A stretch of 16,289 nucleotides of DNA from an uncultured Actinomycetes bacterium (GCA_900313875.1 OMSY01000046.1:1-16289), one strand, 5' to 3'. Numbered from the stretch's first letter, positions 1-7,829 are shown. Numbers and translations are program-made. The notes: generated from the letters alone by a model not told the origin.

Positions 1-228
1 CGGAACAAGAAGCTCGGGGAGGTCGACTTCGTGTGCGAGAGGGGTGGCGGCGCCGTCTTGCCCATCGAAGTGAAATCAGGAAAGGACCACAAGCGCCACA
101 GCGCCTTGAGCAACATTCTGAGCTCGCCGAACTACGAAATCGAGCAGGCGATCGTGTTGTGCGAGGGCAACGTGAGCGAAACTGGAAAGGTGGCCTATCT
201 TCCCGCTTACATGGTCATGTTCGTCTAA
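1..228 (+). CDS. C-terminal end of a DUF4143-type AAA ATPase (partial)
   Basis: The reading frame is open from the first base of the window and stops at TAA 226-228, so only the last 75 codons are present. The visible part reads NKKLGEVDFV, then LPIEVKSGKD and IVLCEGNV, and ends in YLPAYMVMFV. The D-F-V / P-I-E-V-K-S-G-K pattern is the nuclease-like C-terminal fold (DUF4143) found behind an AAA ATPase domain in a large family of poorly understood prokaryotic ATPases. The ATPase part would lie left of the window and cannot be checked. These genes are often single, mobile-looking cargo genes; here it lies just upstream of a decayed tRNA 3' end, which fits a location inside or beside an old integrated element. 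Family assignment rests on the motif only. Its in vivo function is not known. Confidence 0.66.
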   Translation, partial: RNKKLGEVDFVCERGGGAVLPIEVKSGKDHKRHSALSNILSSPNYEIEQAIVLCEGNVSETGKVAYLPAYMVMFV

Positions 229-299
229 ACACTCTGAACGACCGGGGTGTCTGCGCCTTCCCCGACGTCTTCTTAGGAGGTTTTACACAAACACTGCGA

Positions 300-349
300 G
301 GGGGGAATCGAAAACCCCGATTTCGAGGAATCGGGGGGAAATCGGGGGG
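300..349. repeat. G-run cluster with short hairpin in a noncoding stretch (229-462)
   Basis: The 230 bases after the ATPase stop hold no convincing gene. They contain three runs of six G (300-305, 333-338, 344-349). The last two are part of a direct repeat AATCGGGGGG. An 8-bp inverted repeat, CCCCGATT (315-322) against AATCGGGG (329-336), can form a hairpin with a 6-nt loop. A 140-codon frame (33-455) crosses this region but has no ribosome binding site and an arginine-rich, low-complexity product, so I regard it as spurious. The role is unknown; it may be the terminator region of the ATPase gene or residue of the element's end. Confidence 0.45.
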
Positions 350-462
350 AGTGTTAGAGAGCGCGTCCCGAAAGAACCGAGAGAATGAAATAGAAAAATC
401 GAATCTGAACTGGGATTACGGCTTGACAGACGAAAGTGGCGAGACGTCCCGATAATGGAAAC

Positions 463-512
463 GCCAGTTCATAATCCGGAGGTCGTAGGTTCGAATCCGG
501 CCCCCACAACCA
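463..512 (+). pseudogene. Decayed 3' half of an initiator-type tRNA(Met); putative attachment-site remnant
   Basis: The segment contains a TTCATAA anticodon-like loop (CAT at 470-472), then GGAGGTCGTAGG, the T-loop TTCGAAT and an acceptor 3' strand ending in an encoded CCA at 510-512. GGAGGTCGTAGGTTCGAATCC is what I recall of the 3' half of bacterial initiator tRNAs. There is no matching 5' half: no TGTGGGG acceptor strand or D-arm in the 60 bases upstream. The anticodon stem does not pair well and the T-stem has a mismatch (GTAGG against CCGGC). It is therefore not a working tRNA. A 3'-half copy of about 50 bp is typical of the far end of an element that integrated into a tRNA gene, which would put the element on the left, with the ATPase gene. 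Simple gene decay is the alternative. Confidence 0.6.
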
Positions 513-519
513 AAAGCTC

Positions 520-553
520 AAAGCCCTGGCCTGGAAACCAGCCCAGGGCTTTT
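520..553 (+). terminator. Rho-independent terminator after the tRNA remnant
   Basis: The stem is AAAGCCCTGG (520-529) paired with CCAGGGCTTT (543-552). After one C/C mismatch a further 4-bp stem CTGG/CCAG (531-534, 538-541) closes on an AAA loop. The 3' side runs into TTTT. The AAA/TTT ends make it work in both directions. It follows the CCA of the tRNA remnant by 7 bases, as expected for the original terminator of a tRNA gene. Confidence 0.85.
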
Positions 554-609
554 CGTTGCGGGGGGATTTCTCGGTCTGCGAGCTCTCAAGACCATGTTGG
601 AATTGATGG

Positions 610-638
610 TTGACATGTAGGTTAGGTTGAGCTAACTT
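610..638 (+). promoter_or_regulatory. tetR promoter with embedded GTTAG-N6-CTAAC operator (site 1)
   Basis: A -35 box TTGACA (610-615) and a -10 box TAACTT (633-638) are 17 bases apart. The inverted repeat GTTAG (621-625) - N6 - CTAAC (632-636) fills the spacer and overlaps the -10, so a bound dimer would block RNA polymerase. The same palindrome with the same spacer lies before the transport operon (1333-1348) and before the methyltransferase (8281-8296). This is strong internal evidence that it is the binding site of the TetR protein encoded just downstream, and hence that tetR is autoregulated. Confidence 0.8.
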
Positions 639-685
639 TCGGTGAAAACAGTGTTATCACGATGAAACGAGCCCACAGGAGCGAC

Positions 686-1309
686 ATGGCAGCCTTCGAC
701 GAAACGATCGACCCGAAGATCAGAGAGAGCGCGATGGAGGAGTTCCTCGAAAAGGGCTTCATAAACGCATCCTTGCGGAAGATTTGCGCGAAGGCCGGCG
801 TCACCACAGGTGCGCTGTACAAGCGCTACGGCAGCAAAGAGGACCTCTTCCAAGCTCTCGTGCAGGCGGCCATAGATGACATCGACGCGGTTGTCGCATC
901 CAAGAGCGTCGATTACTCCCTCGTGACGGACGAGCAGCTCTACGACATGTGGACGCTGACCGAAGGGTATTTGGATTGGTGGTTCGAGTTCATGATCGAC
1001 CGCAAAGACAGCTTTACGCTGCTCGTCAAATGCTCGGAGGGAACACAGTACCAAGACTTTCAGCACGAGCTGGTGGAGAAGGTCTGCCGGGAAACATACA
1101 AGTGCTATCGCGTTGCCGCCGATCGCGGTTTGGCGAGGGACGATATCACCTCACGGGAGCTGCACGTGCTCACGACGGCATTTTGGAGCACGATGTTCGA
1201 ACCCCTTGTCCACGACTTCACCGATGAGGAGATTCGGCTCCATTGCCAGCTTACCATCCAGTTCATCGACTGGCACCGCGCGCTGGGTTTCCATGATCGA
1301 AAGGCCTGA
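686..1309 (+). CDS. TetR/AcrR-family transcriptional regulator
   Basis: This is a cytoplasmic DNA-binding repressor of about 207 residues, a normal TetR length. Residues ~8-55 hold the TetR_N domain: IRESAMEEFLEKGF, then the helix-turn-helix SLRKICAKAGVTTGALYKRYGSKEDLF, with the usual G-x-x-x-G-x-(L/I)-Y-x-(R/H)-(Y/F) recognition helix. The C-terminal ligand domain is rich in aromatic residues (WTLTEGYLDWWFEF) and resembles nothing I can name. I chose the ATG at 686 because AGGAG (677-681) precedes it; an in-frame ATG at 662 would add eight residues but has no Shine-Dalgarno sequence. The gene is followed after ~50 bases by the ABC/ECF operon. Its likely operator occurs in its own promoter and at two further targets, so it probably acts as a local repressor relieved by the transported compound or a related metabolite. 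The ligand is unknown. Confidence 0.93.
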   Translation: MAAFDETIDPKIRESAMEEFLEKGFINASLRKICAKAGVTTGALYKRYGSKEDLFQALVQAAIDDIDAVVASKSVDYSLVTDEQLYDMWTLTEGYLDWWFEFMIDRKDSFTLLVKCSEGTQYQDFQHELVEKVCRETYKCYRVAADRGLARDDITSRELHVLTTAFWSTMFEPLVHDFTDEEIRLHCQLTIQFIDWHRALGFHDRKA

Positions 1310-1322
1310 TGGACTTCTTTTT

Positions 1323-1350
1323 TTGATTATGAGTTAGCTTTTCCTAACTA
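1323..1350 (+). promoter_or_regulatory. Transport-operon promoter with GTTAG-N6-CTAAC operator (site 2)
   Basis: A -35-like TTGATT (1323-1328) and a -10-like TAACTA (1345-1350) are 16 bases apart. The inverted repeat GTTAG (1333-1337) - N6 - CTAAC (1344-1348), extended by one A/T pair on each side, lies between them in the same position as in the tetR promoter. The operon's Shine-Dalgarno sequence GAGGAGG (1353-1359) follows immediately, so the transcript from this promoter would be nearly leaderless. Read-through from tetR is also possible because no terminator separates the genes. Confidence 0.75.
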
Positions 1351-1363
1351 ATGAGGAGGTCGA

Positions 1364-3094
1364 ATGTTCGACAAGGTCCGACCATACATGGAAGGATACA
1401 TGGGCTATACGTACAAGGCGATTGCATGCGTCTGCGTCGCCATCGTCCTGAGCGTCATCCCGTACTTCTTCCTGTACCAAATCCTGGCCCCGCTGATAGC
1501 GGGCCAGACGTTGAAGTCTGGCCATGTGCTGCTGCTCGTGGCGTGCGCGGCGATATGCCTGGCAGGCAACGCGCTGCTGTACGTGAAGGGACTCGAATAC
1601 TCCCACATGTGCGCCTACAACACGCTGAGGAACATCCGCACCGCTTTGCAACAGAAGCTGGAGGTGCAACCGCTCGGCACCATCCGTGAGCTGGGCAACG
1701 GGCGCATCAAGAAGATGTTCACCGACGACATCGAAACCATCGAGATCCTGCTCGCGCACGCCATCCCCGAGGGAATCGGGAACCTGCTGGTCCCGACCAT
1801 CGTGATCGTCGCCATGTTCTTCGTGGACTGGAAGCTTGCGCTCTTGTGCATCGCCTCCCTGCCGTTGGGGCTGCTGGCCATGGGCATGATGTACAAGGCA
1901 GGCATGAGGCGCATGGAAACCTACTACGGTGCCGCCGCCAAGATGAACAACACCATCATCGAGTACATCAACGGCATGGAAGTCCTGAAGGTGTTCAACC
2001 GCGACGGCGAAAGCTACCGGCGTTTCGAAGGGGATATCACGAGCTATCGCGATTTCACCTTGGCATGGTACAAGGTCTGTTGGCCTTGGATGGCGCTGTA
2101 TTCCAGCATCATACCCTGCGTGGCGCTGTTCACCATCCCCTTCGGCGCCTGGTTCGTCCTGCAGGGTTGGAGCAGCTTGGCCGACCTCATCCTGGTCATC
2201 TGCATGTCGCTCGCCGTCGGTGAACCTCTTCTGAAGGCCATGAGCTTCGGCGGCAAGTTCCCGCAACTGAACTACAAGATCGACGAGCTGGAACGACTCA
2301 TCGAGCACCCGGCGCTGAAGCAATCGGAACGCGGTTTCGAGGGTGACGGCCACGGCATCTGCTTCGAGGACGTGCGCTTCTCCTACAAGGACGCCGAGGT
2401 CATCCACGGCATCGAGCTGAAGCTTGAAGAGGGCACCATGACCGCGCTCGTCGGCGAATCGGGCAGCGGCAAGTCCACCTTGGCAAAACTGCTGGTGCAC
2501 TTCTACGACTTGGACAGCGGGCGCATCACGCTGGGCGGGCAGGACCTGACCGACATGCGGATCGAGGCACTCAACGACCAGATCTCGTATGTATCGCAGG
2601 AGCAGTTCCTGTTCAACACGAGCCTGTACGAGAACATCCTCATCGGACGCCCCGACGCTAGCCGCGAGGATGTCATCGAGGCTGCTCGCCGGGCGCAGTG
2701 TGACGAGTTCCTCGCCCGCTTCCCGCAGGGAATCGACACGCCCGCTGGTGACGGCGGCAAGATGCTCTCCGGTGGCGAGCGGCAGCGCATATCCCTTGCG
2801 CGCGCCCTGCTGAAGGACGCGCCGGTCATCGTGCTCGACGAGGCGACCGCTTTCATCGACCCCGAGAACGAGGAGAAGATGAATGCCGCCATCTCCGAGA
2901 TCATAGAGGGCAAGACGGTTCTGGTCATCGCCCACCGACTGCACACCGTCACCGGGGCGGACAAGATCGTCGTGCTCAAAGACGGCACCGTCGAGGCGCA
3001 GGGCACGCACGAGGAGCTGCTCGGAAGCTCCAATGAATACCGGCGCCTGTGGGCGGCGGCACAGGAGAGCGCCGCTTGGGAGGTGGGGGCATGA
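1364..3094 (+). CDS. ABC transporter, fused permease/ATPase, first half of a heterodimer (siderophore/heme-associated type)
   Basis: A 576-residue half-transporter with the exporter fold: membrane domain ~1-310 with six predicted helices (e.g. LLLVACAAICLAGNALLYV, VIVAMFFVDWKLALLCIA), then an ATPase domain. Walker A GESGSGKST is at 364-372 (K370), the signature LSGGE at 468-472, Walker B with D492/E493, and the switch histidine at H524, so this subunit looks catalytically complete. It starts at ATG 1364 behind GAGGAGG and overlaps the next gene by ATGA, which implies translational coupling. Pairs of this type next to ECF genes occur with iron-chelate or heme uptake clusters (e.g. YbtP/YbtQ-like proteins, and the streptococcal sia operon, as I recall). 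Despite the exporter fold, such pairs can work as importers. The substrate cannot be read from the sequence; multidrug or peptide export is the alternative. Confidence 0.92.
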   Translation: MFDKVRPYMEGYMGYTYKAIACVCVAIVLSVIPYFFLYQILAPLIAGQTLKSGHVLLLVACAAICLAGNALLYVKGLEYSHMCAYNTLRNIRTALQQKLEVQPLGTIRELGNGRIKKMFTDDIETIEILLAHAIPEGIGNLLVPTIVIVAMFFVDWKLALLCIASLPLGLLAMGMMYKAGMRRMETYYGAAAKMNNTIIEYINGMEVLKVFNRDGESYRRFEGDITSYRDFTLAWYKVCWPWMALYSSIIPCVALFTIPFGAWFVLQGWSSLADLILVICMSLAVGEPLLKAMSFGGKFPQLNYKIDELERLIEHPALKQSERGFEGDGHGICFEDVRFSYKDAEVIHGIELKLEEGTMTALVGESGSGKSTLAKLLVHFYDLDSGRITLGGQDLTDMRIEALNDQISYVSQEQFLFNTSLYENILIGRPDASREDVIEAARRAQCDEFLARFPQGIDTPAGDGGKMLSGGERQRISLARALLKDAPVIVLDEATAFIDPENEEKMNAAISEIIEGKTVLVIAHRLHTVTGADKIVVLKDGTVEAQGTHEELLGSSNEYRRLWAAAQESAAWEVGA

Positions 3095-4830
3095 TCGCAT
3101 TCATCGGCAGGATCCTGAGGGTCGCGCACGATTACCGTGGGAGGATCTATGTGACGGCGGCGTGCTCGTTCCTGAAGGCGTTCCTGGGCAAAGCTCCCAT
3201 CGTCGTGACCTTCTTCCTGGCTGTGGGCTTCCTTGACGGCTCCATCACAGAGGCGAGCTGTCTGTGGGCGGGATTGGCGCTCGTGACCTGCATCGTGTTG
3301 CAATGCGTGTTCCAGAACATCGCCGACCGGCTCCAGTCCGCAGCCGGCTTCGAGATCTTCGCGGACATGCGCCTTGGCCTGGGCGAACGCCTCCGCAAGA
3401 TGCCGATGGGCTTCTTCACGGAGGGCAACATCGGTCGCATCAGCTCGGTGCTCTCCACCGACATGAATTTCATCGAGGAGAACCTGATGATGGTTCTCGC
3501 CGACTTGATGAGCTACGTGTTCTCCGCCACGGTCTTCATCCTGTTCATGCTCGCATTCGATTGGAGGCTCGGCCTTCTGTGCCTGCTCGTCGCCGGCATC
3601 GTGTTCGGCATCGGCGAAGCCATGAAGAAGAACACGCTGATGCACTCCAACGAGCGCCAGGAGGCGAGCCAACAACTCACCGAGGCCATCATCGACTTCA
3701 CCGAGGGCATGGGCATCATCAAGACCTACAACATGCTGGGGGAGAAGTCCAAGGAGCTCACGGACGCCTTCCAGGTATCCTGCGACAAGAACCTCAGCTT
3801 CGAGTTCGATTTCGCTCCCTGGGCGAAGGCGCTCAACCTGGCCTGCGGGCTCGGCAGCGCTGCGATGCTTGGCGCCATGTGGCTGCTGTACCAAAGCGGG
3901 TCGTTGTCGCTTGCCTTCTTCATCGGCATGTTGCTGTTCGTGTTCGAGCTGTTCGGTCCGCTCAAGGCGTTCTACGGACAGGTTGCACGGCTCACCGTGA
4001 TGGACGCCTGCCTCGACCGCATCGAGGCGATCTTCGCCGAACCGGAGCTTGCCGACGATGGCGACGGGCTTATTCCCGCAGATGGCGTGCCGGAGATCGA
4101 GTTCGACGACGTCAGCTTCGCCTACGGAGCCGAAGACGTCCTGCATGACATCAGCTTCACGGTGCCGAGGAACACCATGACGGCGCTCGTCGGCCCCTCC
4201 GGTGGGGGCAAATCCACCATCGCGAGCCTGCTCGCCCGTTTCTGGGACGTGCGGGAAGGCAGCGTGAGGCTGCGCGGTCAGGACATTCGCGAGGTGCCAC
4301 TTTCCCAGGTGATGGACAGTATCAGCATGGTGTTCCAGCGGGTCTACCTGTTCCAGGACACGGTATACAACAACATCGCTATGGGTCGCACGGACGCGAC
4401 GAAGGAAGAAGTATACGAGGCCGCGCGGAAAGCCCGCTGCTACGACTTCATCATGGAGCTGCCGCAGGGTTTCGACACGGTGATCGGCGAGGGCGGGGCG
4501 TCGCTTTCCGGTGGCGAGCAGCAGCGCATCTCCATCGCACGCTGCATCCTCAAGGACGCCCCCATCGTCATTCTGGACGAAGCCACCGCCAGTGTGGATG
4601 CCGATAACGAAAGCCACATCCAGGCAGCGATTTCGGAACTTGTGAAAGACAAAACCGTGCTGGTCATCGCCCATCGGCTGCATACGATTGCCGGTGCCGA
4701 CCAGATCCTCGTGGTGAGTGACGGGCGCATCGTCGAACGTGGCAGCCACGAAACGCTCATGGCCCAAAGCGGCGTTTACGCCGACATGGTTCGGAAAAAG
4801 GCTTCCATGCGAAGCTTCATGGATAAGTAA
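3091..4830 (+). CDS. ABC transporter, fused permease/ATPase, second half of the heterodimer
   Basis: A 579-residue half-transporter, partner of the preceding protein. Membrane helices occupy ~1-310 (e.g. APIVVTFFLAVGFLDG, VFILFMLAFDWRLGLLCLLV). The ATPase domain has Walker A GPSGGGKST at 368-376 (K374), signature LSGGE at 472-476, Walker B D496/E497 and switch H528. Both ATPase sites of the pair therefore look canonical, unlike many heterodimeric exporters in which one site is degenerate. The ATG at 3091 overlaps the upstream stop as ATGA and has GGGAGG (3078-3083) before it; a longer frame from ATG 3049 would add a glycine/arginine-rich stretch and is unlikely. Fifteen bases separate it from the ECF S-component gene, so it sits mid-operon. 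The substrate is inferred from context only. Confidence 0.92.
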   Translation: MIAFIGRILRVAHDYRGRIYVTAACSFLKAFLGKAPIVVTFFLAVGFLDGSITEASCLWAGLALVTCIVLQCVFQNIADRLQSAAGFEIFADMRLGLGERLRKMPMGFFTEGNIGRISSVLSTDMNFIEENLMMVLADLMSYVFSATVFILFMLAFDWRLGLLCLLVAGIVFGIGEAMKKNTLMHSNERQEASQQLTEAIIDFTEGMGIIKTYNMLGEKSKELTDAFQVSCDKNLSFEFDFAPWAKALNLACGLGSAAMLGAMWLLYQSGSLSLAFFIGMLLFVFELFGPLKAFYGQVARLTVMDACLDRIEAIFAEPELADDGDGLIPADGVPEIEFDDVSFAYGAEDVLHDISFTVPRNTMTALVGPSGGGKSTIASLLARFWDVREGSVRLRGQDIREVPLSQVMDSISMVFQRVYLFQDTVYNNIAMGRTDATKEEVYEAARKARCYDFIMELPQGFDTVIGEGGASLSGGEQQRISIARCILKDAPIVILDEATASVDADNESHIQAAISELVKDKTVLVIAHRLHTIAGADQILVVSDGRIVERGSHETLMAQSGVYADMVRKKASMRSFMDK

Positions 4831-4845
4831 ACGAAAGGGAAAACC

Positions 4846-5436
4846 ATGAACGAAAGCAACAAACTTACCATAAAAGACCTTATCAACATCGGCGTGTTCA
4901 CCGCGCTCTACTTCGTGGTGTTCTTCGTCGTCAGCTTTGTGGGCTACGTTCCCATCCTGATGGTCCTTCTGCCCTTCATCTGCCCCATCGTCGCGGGGAT
5001 CCCGTACATGCTCTTTCTCACGAGGGTGAGGAAGTTCGGCATGGTGCTCATCATGGCGCTCATCCTGGGCCTGTTGGAGCTGGTGATGGGGCGCCCCTGG
5101 CCGGTGGTGCTCATTGCAATCGCCGCCGGGCTGTGCGCCGAGCTGATCCTGAAGGCAGGCCAGTACAAGAGCGTGAAGTCCTGCGTCCTGTCCTCTGGTG
5201 TCTTCTCCCTATGGATGATCGGCATGGCGCTGCCGCTGTTCTTCGGCTATCGCGACAGCTACCTCGCGGGCCTCGTCAGTGGATACGGCCAGGCCTATGT
5301 GGACACGTTGGCCAGCCTCACACCGGATTGGGCATTTTTCGCGCTGATTGCGCTGTGCTTCGTCGGCGGCATCATCGGTGGTCTTGTGGGCTCGGCGGTT
5401 CTGAAGAAGCATTTCAAGAAGGCGGGTATGGCCTGA
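4846..5436 (+). CDS. ECF transporter S component, MptD/Trep_Strep-like family
   Basis: A 196-residue, almost wholly hydrophobic protein with about six membrane helices: LINIGVFTALYFVVFFVVSF, VLLPFICPIVAGIPYML, FGMVLIMALILGLLELVM, CVLSSGVFSLWMIGMALPL, and WAFFALIALCFVGGIIGGLV near the C-terminus. The N-terminal pattern (K-L-T-I-K-D-L-I-N-I-G-V-F-T-A-L) and length match the S components annotated as the MptD or Trep_Strep family (TIGR02185), which bind the substrate in an energy-coupling-factor importer. The start has AAAGGGA upstream with 7-nt spacing. EcfT follows one base after the stop and the double ATPase after that, so a complete importer is encoded here. The family substrate is not firmly established; related cassettes are linked to heme or chelated metal. 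It is the most likely specificity determinant of the operon. Confidence 0.85.
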   Translation: MNESNKLTIKDLINIGVFTALYFVVFFVVSFVGYVPILMVLLPFICPIVAGIPYMLFLTRVRKFGMVLIMALILGLLELVMGRPWPVVLIAIAAGLCAELILKAGQYKSVKSCVLSSGVFSLWMIGMALPLFFGYRDSYLAGLVSGYGQAYVDTLASLTPDWAFFALIALCFVGGIIGGLVGSAVLKKHFKKAGMA

Positions 5437-5437
5437 T

Positions 5438-6160
5438 ATGCAGGCACAGGTAGACACGTTTCGCATTACTGGCGAGCGCTCGATTCTGGACCCAAGAGTC
5501 GGGATGCTCGCCATCCTGACCGTGAGCGCGGTGATGATCGGTGGCAGCATCACCGGCATCGACTTTTGGCTGCGCCTGGTCTGTTGCGTGCTGCCGCTGC
5601 TGGGCCTTGTGGCGCTTCGCCGCTGGCGGTTCGCGGTGGTCTACGCAGCGCTTTATGCCTTCGCGCTCATGATGGAGGGTGCCGTCTTCCAGCTGACCAG
5701 CGGCGCATTCAACATGGTCGTCATGATCCTGGGCGGTCTCATCTCCCGGTTCTTCGCACCTGTCGTGATGGGATACTGCGTGATGCAGAGCACGACCGTC
5801 GCGGAGTTCATCGCCGCCATGGAACGGATGCACGTCCCCTCCGCGGTGACAATTCCCTTGTCGGTCATGTTCCGCTTCTTCCCGACGATTGCCGAGGAGA
5901 ATGGCGCCATAACCGAGGCCATGAGGATGCGGCAGGTCTCGGGCATGCGTCGGGGGCTGGTGAAGCGCATGGAGTACGAGCTGGTGCCGGTCATGATGAG
6001 CACCGTCCGCATCTCCGATGAGCTCTCGCAGGCGGCGCTGACCAAAGGGCTTGGCGGCGACACAAGGCGCACGCACATCTGCGAAGTCGGTTTCCGAGCG
6101 CGTGACTACGTTTTGCTGGTGCTGCTTTCGGCGGTGCTCGTCCTGTTTGTGGTGACCTGA
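5438..6160 (+). CDS. ECF transporter T component (EcfT/CbiQ family)
   Basis: A 240-residue membrane protein that couples the ATPases to the S component. Helices are visible at ~22-38, 42-60, 66-80, 92-112 and near the C-terminus (YVLLVLLSAVLVLFVV). The cytoplasmic coupling region lies at ~120-206 and includes AMRMRQ (161-166) and ALTKGLG (200-206), which occupy the place of the two A-R-G-type coupling motifs that dock in the ATPase grooves. The starting ATG lies one base after the stop of the S-component gene; a weak GAAGGCGG lies further upstream, so translation is probably coupled. Length is slightly below the ~260 residues usual for EcfT. Family confidence is high; the substrate depends on the S component. 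Confidence 0.87.
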   Translation: MQAQVDTFRITGERSILDPRVGMLAILTVSAVMIGGSITGIDFWLRLVCCVLPLLGLVALRRWRFAVVYAALYAFALMMEGAVFQLTSGAFNMVVMILGGLISRFFAPVVMGYCVMQSTTVAEFIAAMERMHVPSAVTIPLSVMFRFFPTIAEENGAITEAMRMRQVSGMRRGLVKRMEYELVPVMMSTVRISDELSQAALTKGLGGDTRRTHICEVGFRARDYVLLVLLSAVLVLFVVT

Positions 6161-6161
6161 C

Positions 6162-7685
6162 ATGATCGAGCTCAAAGATGTCTCATATGCCTACCGCGTG
6201 ACCGATGCGGATGGGAACGTTCAGATGCGTCCAGCTCTGAAGAAGACAAGCCTGTCCATTCGGGCTGGCGAGTTCGTCGTGCTTACCGGCGGGTCCGGGT
6301 GCGGGAAGACGACCGTCTGCCGCCTGCTCAACGGGCTGATTCCCCATTACTTCGAGGGGGAGCTTGAAGGTGAGGTTCTGCTGGACGGCGCGAACGTTGC
6401 CGCACAGCCCATCTACGAGACGGCCAAGCGCGTGGGAAGCGTCTTCCAGAACCCCCGTAGCCAGTTCTTCAACGTGGATACCACAAGCGAGCTCGCCTTC
6501 GCCGCGGAGAACCAGGGGCGCGACCCGGAGCGTATCAGGCGCGATATCGCCGTCGCAGCCGAACGGCTCGGCCTGGAGCCGCTGTTGAGGCGAAGCATGT
6601 TCGCCCTGTCCGGTGGGGAGAAGCAGAAAATCGCCTGCGGCAGCGTGGCCGTGGCAGACAGCGATGTGGTCGTTTTGGATGAGCCGTCGTCGAACTTGGA
6701 TGTGGAGGGCATCGAGGCGCTGCGCGCGACGCTCGTTCTCTGGAAGGAGCAGGGCAAGACGGTCGTCATCGCCGAACACCGGCTCTTCTTCCTCAAGGGG
6801 ATTGCCGACCGCGTCCTGGTTTTCCGCGACGGGGAGGTCGTCCGCTCGCTGGATGCGGTCGCGTTCGCGATGCTGACTCCCGAGGAATGCGTGGGGATGG
6901 GCCTTCGAGCGACGGACCTGAACTCCGTGGCTTTCCCGGCCCATAGCATCGACGAGAGCCCCGTGGTCATCCTGAAAGATGTGAGTTTCCACTACACGAA
7001 AGAAAGCGGCATGGACATTCCGAGTCTGTCGCTGCCCCAAGGACAGATCACGGTTGTGATCGGGCGGAACGGTGCCGGCAAGAGCACGTTGGCGCGGGCT
7101 CTCTGCGGATTGAACAGGCGGGCCAAGGGCTCGGTCGTTCTGGGCGGTGAAACGATCCCCCTCTCCAGAATGCTCTCACGATGCTACCTGGTCATGCAGG
7201 ACGTGAACCACCAGCTGTTCACCGACAGCGCGCTGGAAGAGGTGCGGATCAGCGTGCCGGAAACGGTTCCCGAGAAGCTGCGGGAGGAAAAGGCGCGTGA
7301 GGCTCTCCGGCTCGTGGGTATGGAGGAATTCTCCGAGCAGCATCCGATGGCGCTCTCTGGCGGTCAGAAGCAGCGCGTCGCCATCGCGAGCGCGATTGCC
7401 GCGAACAAGGAGATTCTCATCTTCGACGAGCCCACCAGCGGCCTCGATTACGTCCACATGCGCCAAACCGCCGACGCACTCCAGGCACTCCGGGACCTCG
7501 GCAAGACGATCCTTGTCATCACCCATGACGTGGAGCTCATCGCGTTGTGCGCCGACAATGTCGTGCGGATGGATGACGGCCGAATCGCCGAGAGCTACTG
7601 TGTCAACGTCGAGAACGTGCCCCGGCTTGTCTCCTTCTTTCTGAATCAGCCCGCACAACAGCCGGCCGTTGCCGTAACGACATAG
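6162..7685 (+). CDS. ECF transporter ATPase, two ATPase domains in one chain (EcfA1-EcfA2 fusion, CbiO-like)
   Basis: A 507-residue cytoplasmic ATPase made of two complete ABC domains. Domain 1: Walker A GGSGCGKTT at 43-51 (K49), signature LSGGE 149-153, Walker B D173/E174, and H206 in AEHR. Domain 2: Walker A GRNGAGKST 301-309 (K307), signature LSGGQ 398-402, Walker B D422/E423, and H455 in THD. In standard group II ECF systems these are two proteins of ~280 residues; here they are fused, as in many dedicated (group I-like) modules. All catalytic residues are present in both halves. It starts one base after the EcfT stop. It completes the operon ABC-ABC-S-T-A. A weak hairpin and then a long noncoding region follow, so this is probably the last gene. 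Confidence 0.92.
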   Translation: MIELKDVSYAYRVTDADGNVQMRPALKKTSLSIRAGEFVVLTGGSGCGKTTVCRLLNGLIPHYFEGELEGEVLLDGANVAAQPIYETAKRVGSVFQNPRSQFFNVDTTSELAFAAENQGRDPERIRRDIAVAAERLGLEPLLRRSMFALSGGEKQKIACGSVAVADSDVVVLDEPSSNLDVEGIEALRATLVLWKEQGKTVVIAEHRLFFLKGIADRVLVFRDGEVVRSLDAVAFAMLTPEECVGMGLRATDLNSVAFPAHSIDESPVVILKDVSFHYTKESGMDIPSLSLPQGQITVVIGRNGAGKSTLARALCGLNRRAKGSVVLGGETIPLSRMLSRCYLVMQDVNHQLFTDSALEEVRISVPETVPEKLREEKAREALRLVGMEEFSEQHPMALSGGQKQRVAIASAIAANKEILIFDEPTSGLDYVHMRQTADALQALRDLGKTILVITHDVELIALCADNVVRMDDGRIAESYCVNVENVPRLVSFFLNQPAQQPAVAVTT

Positions 7686-7689
7686 CCTT

Positions 7690-7707
7690 GCCAGCTGGAC
7701 GGCTGGC
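7690..7707 (+). terminator. Short hairpin after the transport operon (weak terminator candidate)
   Basis: GCCAGC (7690-7695) pairs with GCTGGC (7702-7707) across a 6-nt loop, starting five bases after the EcfA stop. There is no T-run, so intrinsic termination is doubtful. Position is the main argument. Confidence 0.3.
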
Positions 7708-7829
7708 CTCCCGATAAAGGACCGTCGTCTTCTGCTAAAACGTGCGCTCGGATGCCTCCAAGGCGTTCGGGTGACGCTGGCGATGAATCAGGCTGAGCCC
7801 GAGAGCGTGGTCGAACCCCTTCAGCGGCT

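Noticed and set aside
423..456. TTGACA (423-428) and GATAAT (451-456) as a promoter before the tRNA remnant
   Set aside because: The spacer is 22 bases, too long for a sigma-70 promoter, and no intact product follows.
1334..4767. Long minus-strand frames of 588 and 754 codons opposite the ABC genes
   Set aside because: They are antisense to two proteins with complete ABC motifs, have no recognisable domain, are rich in H, R, D and V from GC-rich codon shadowing, and lack ribosome binding sites.
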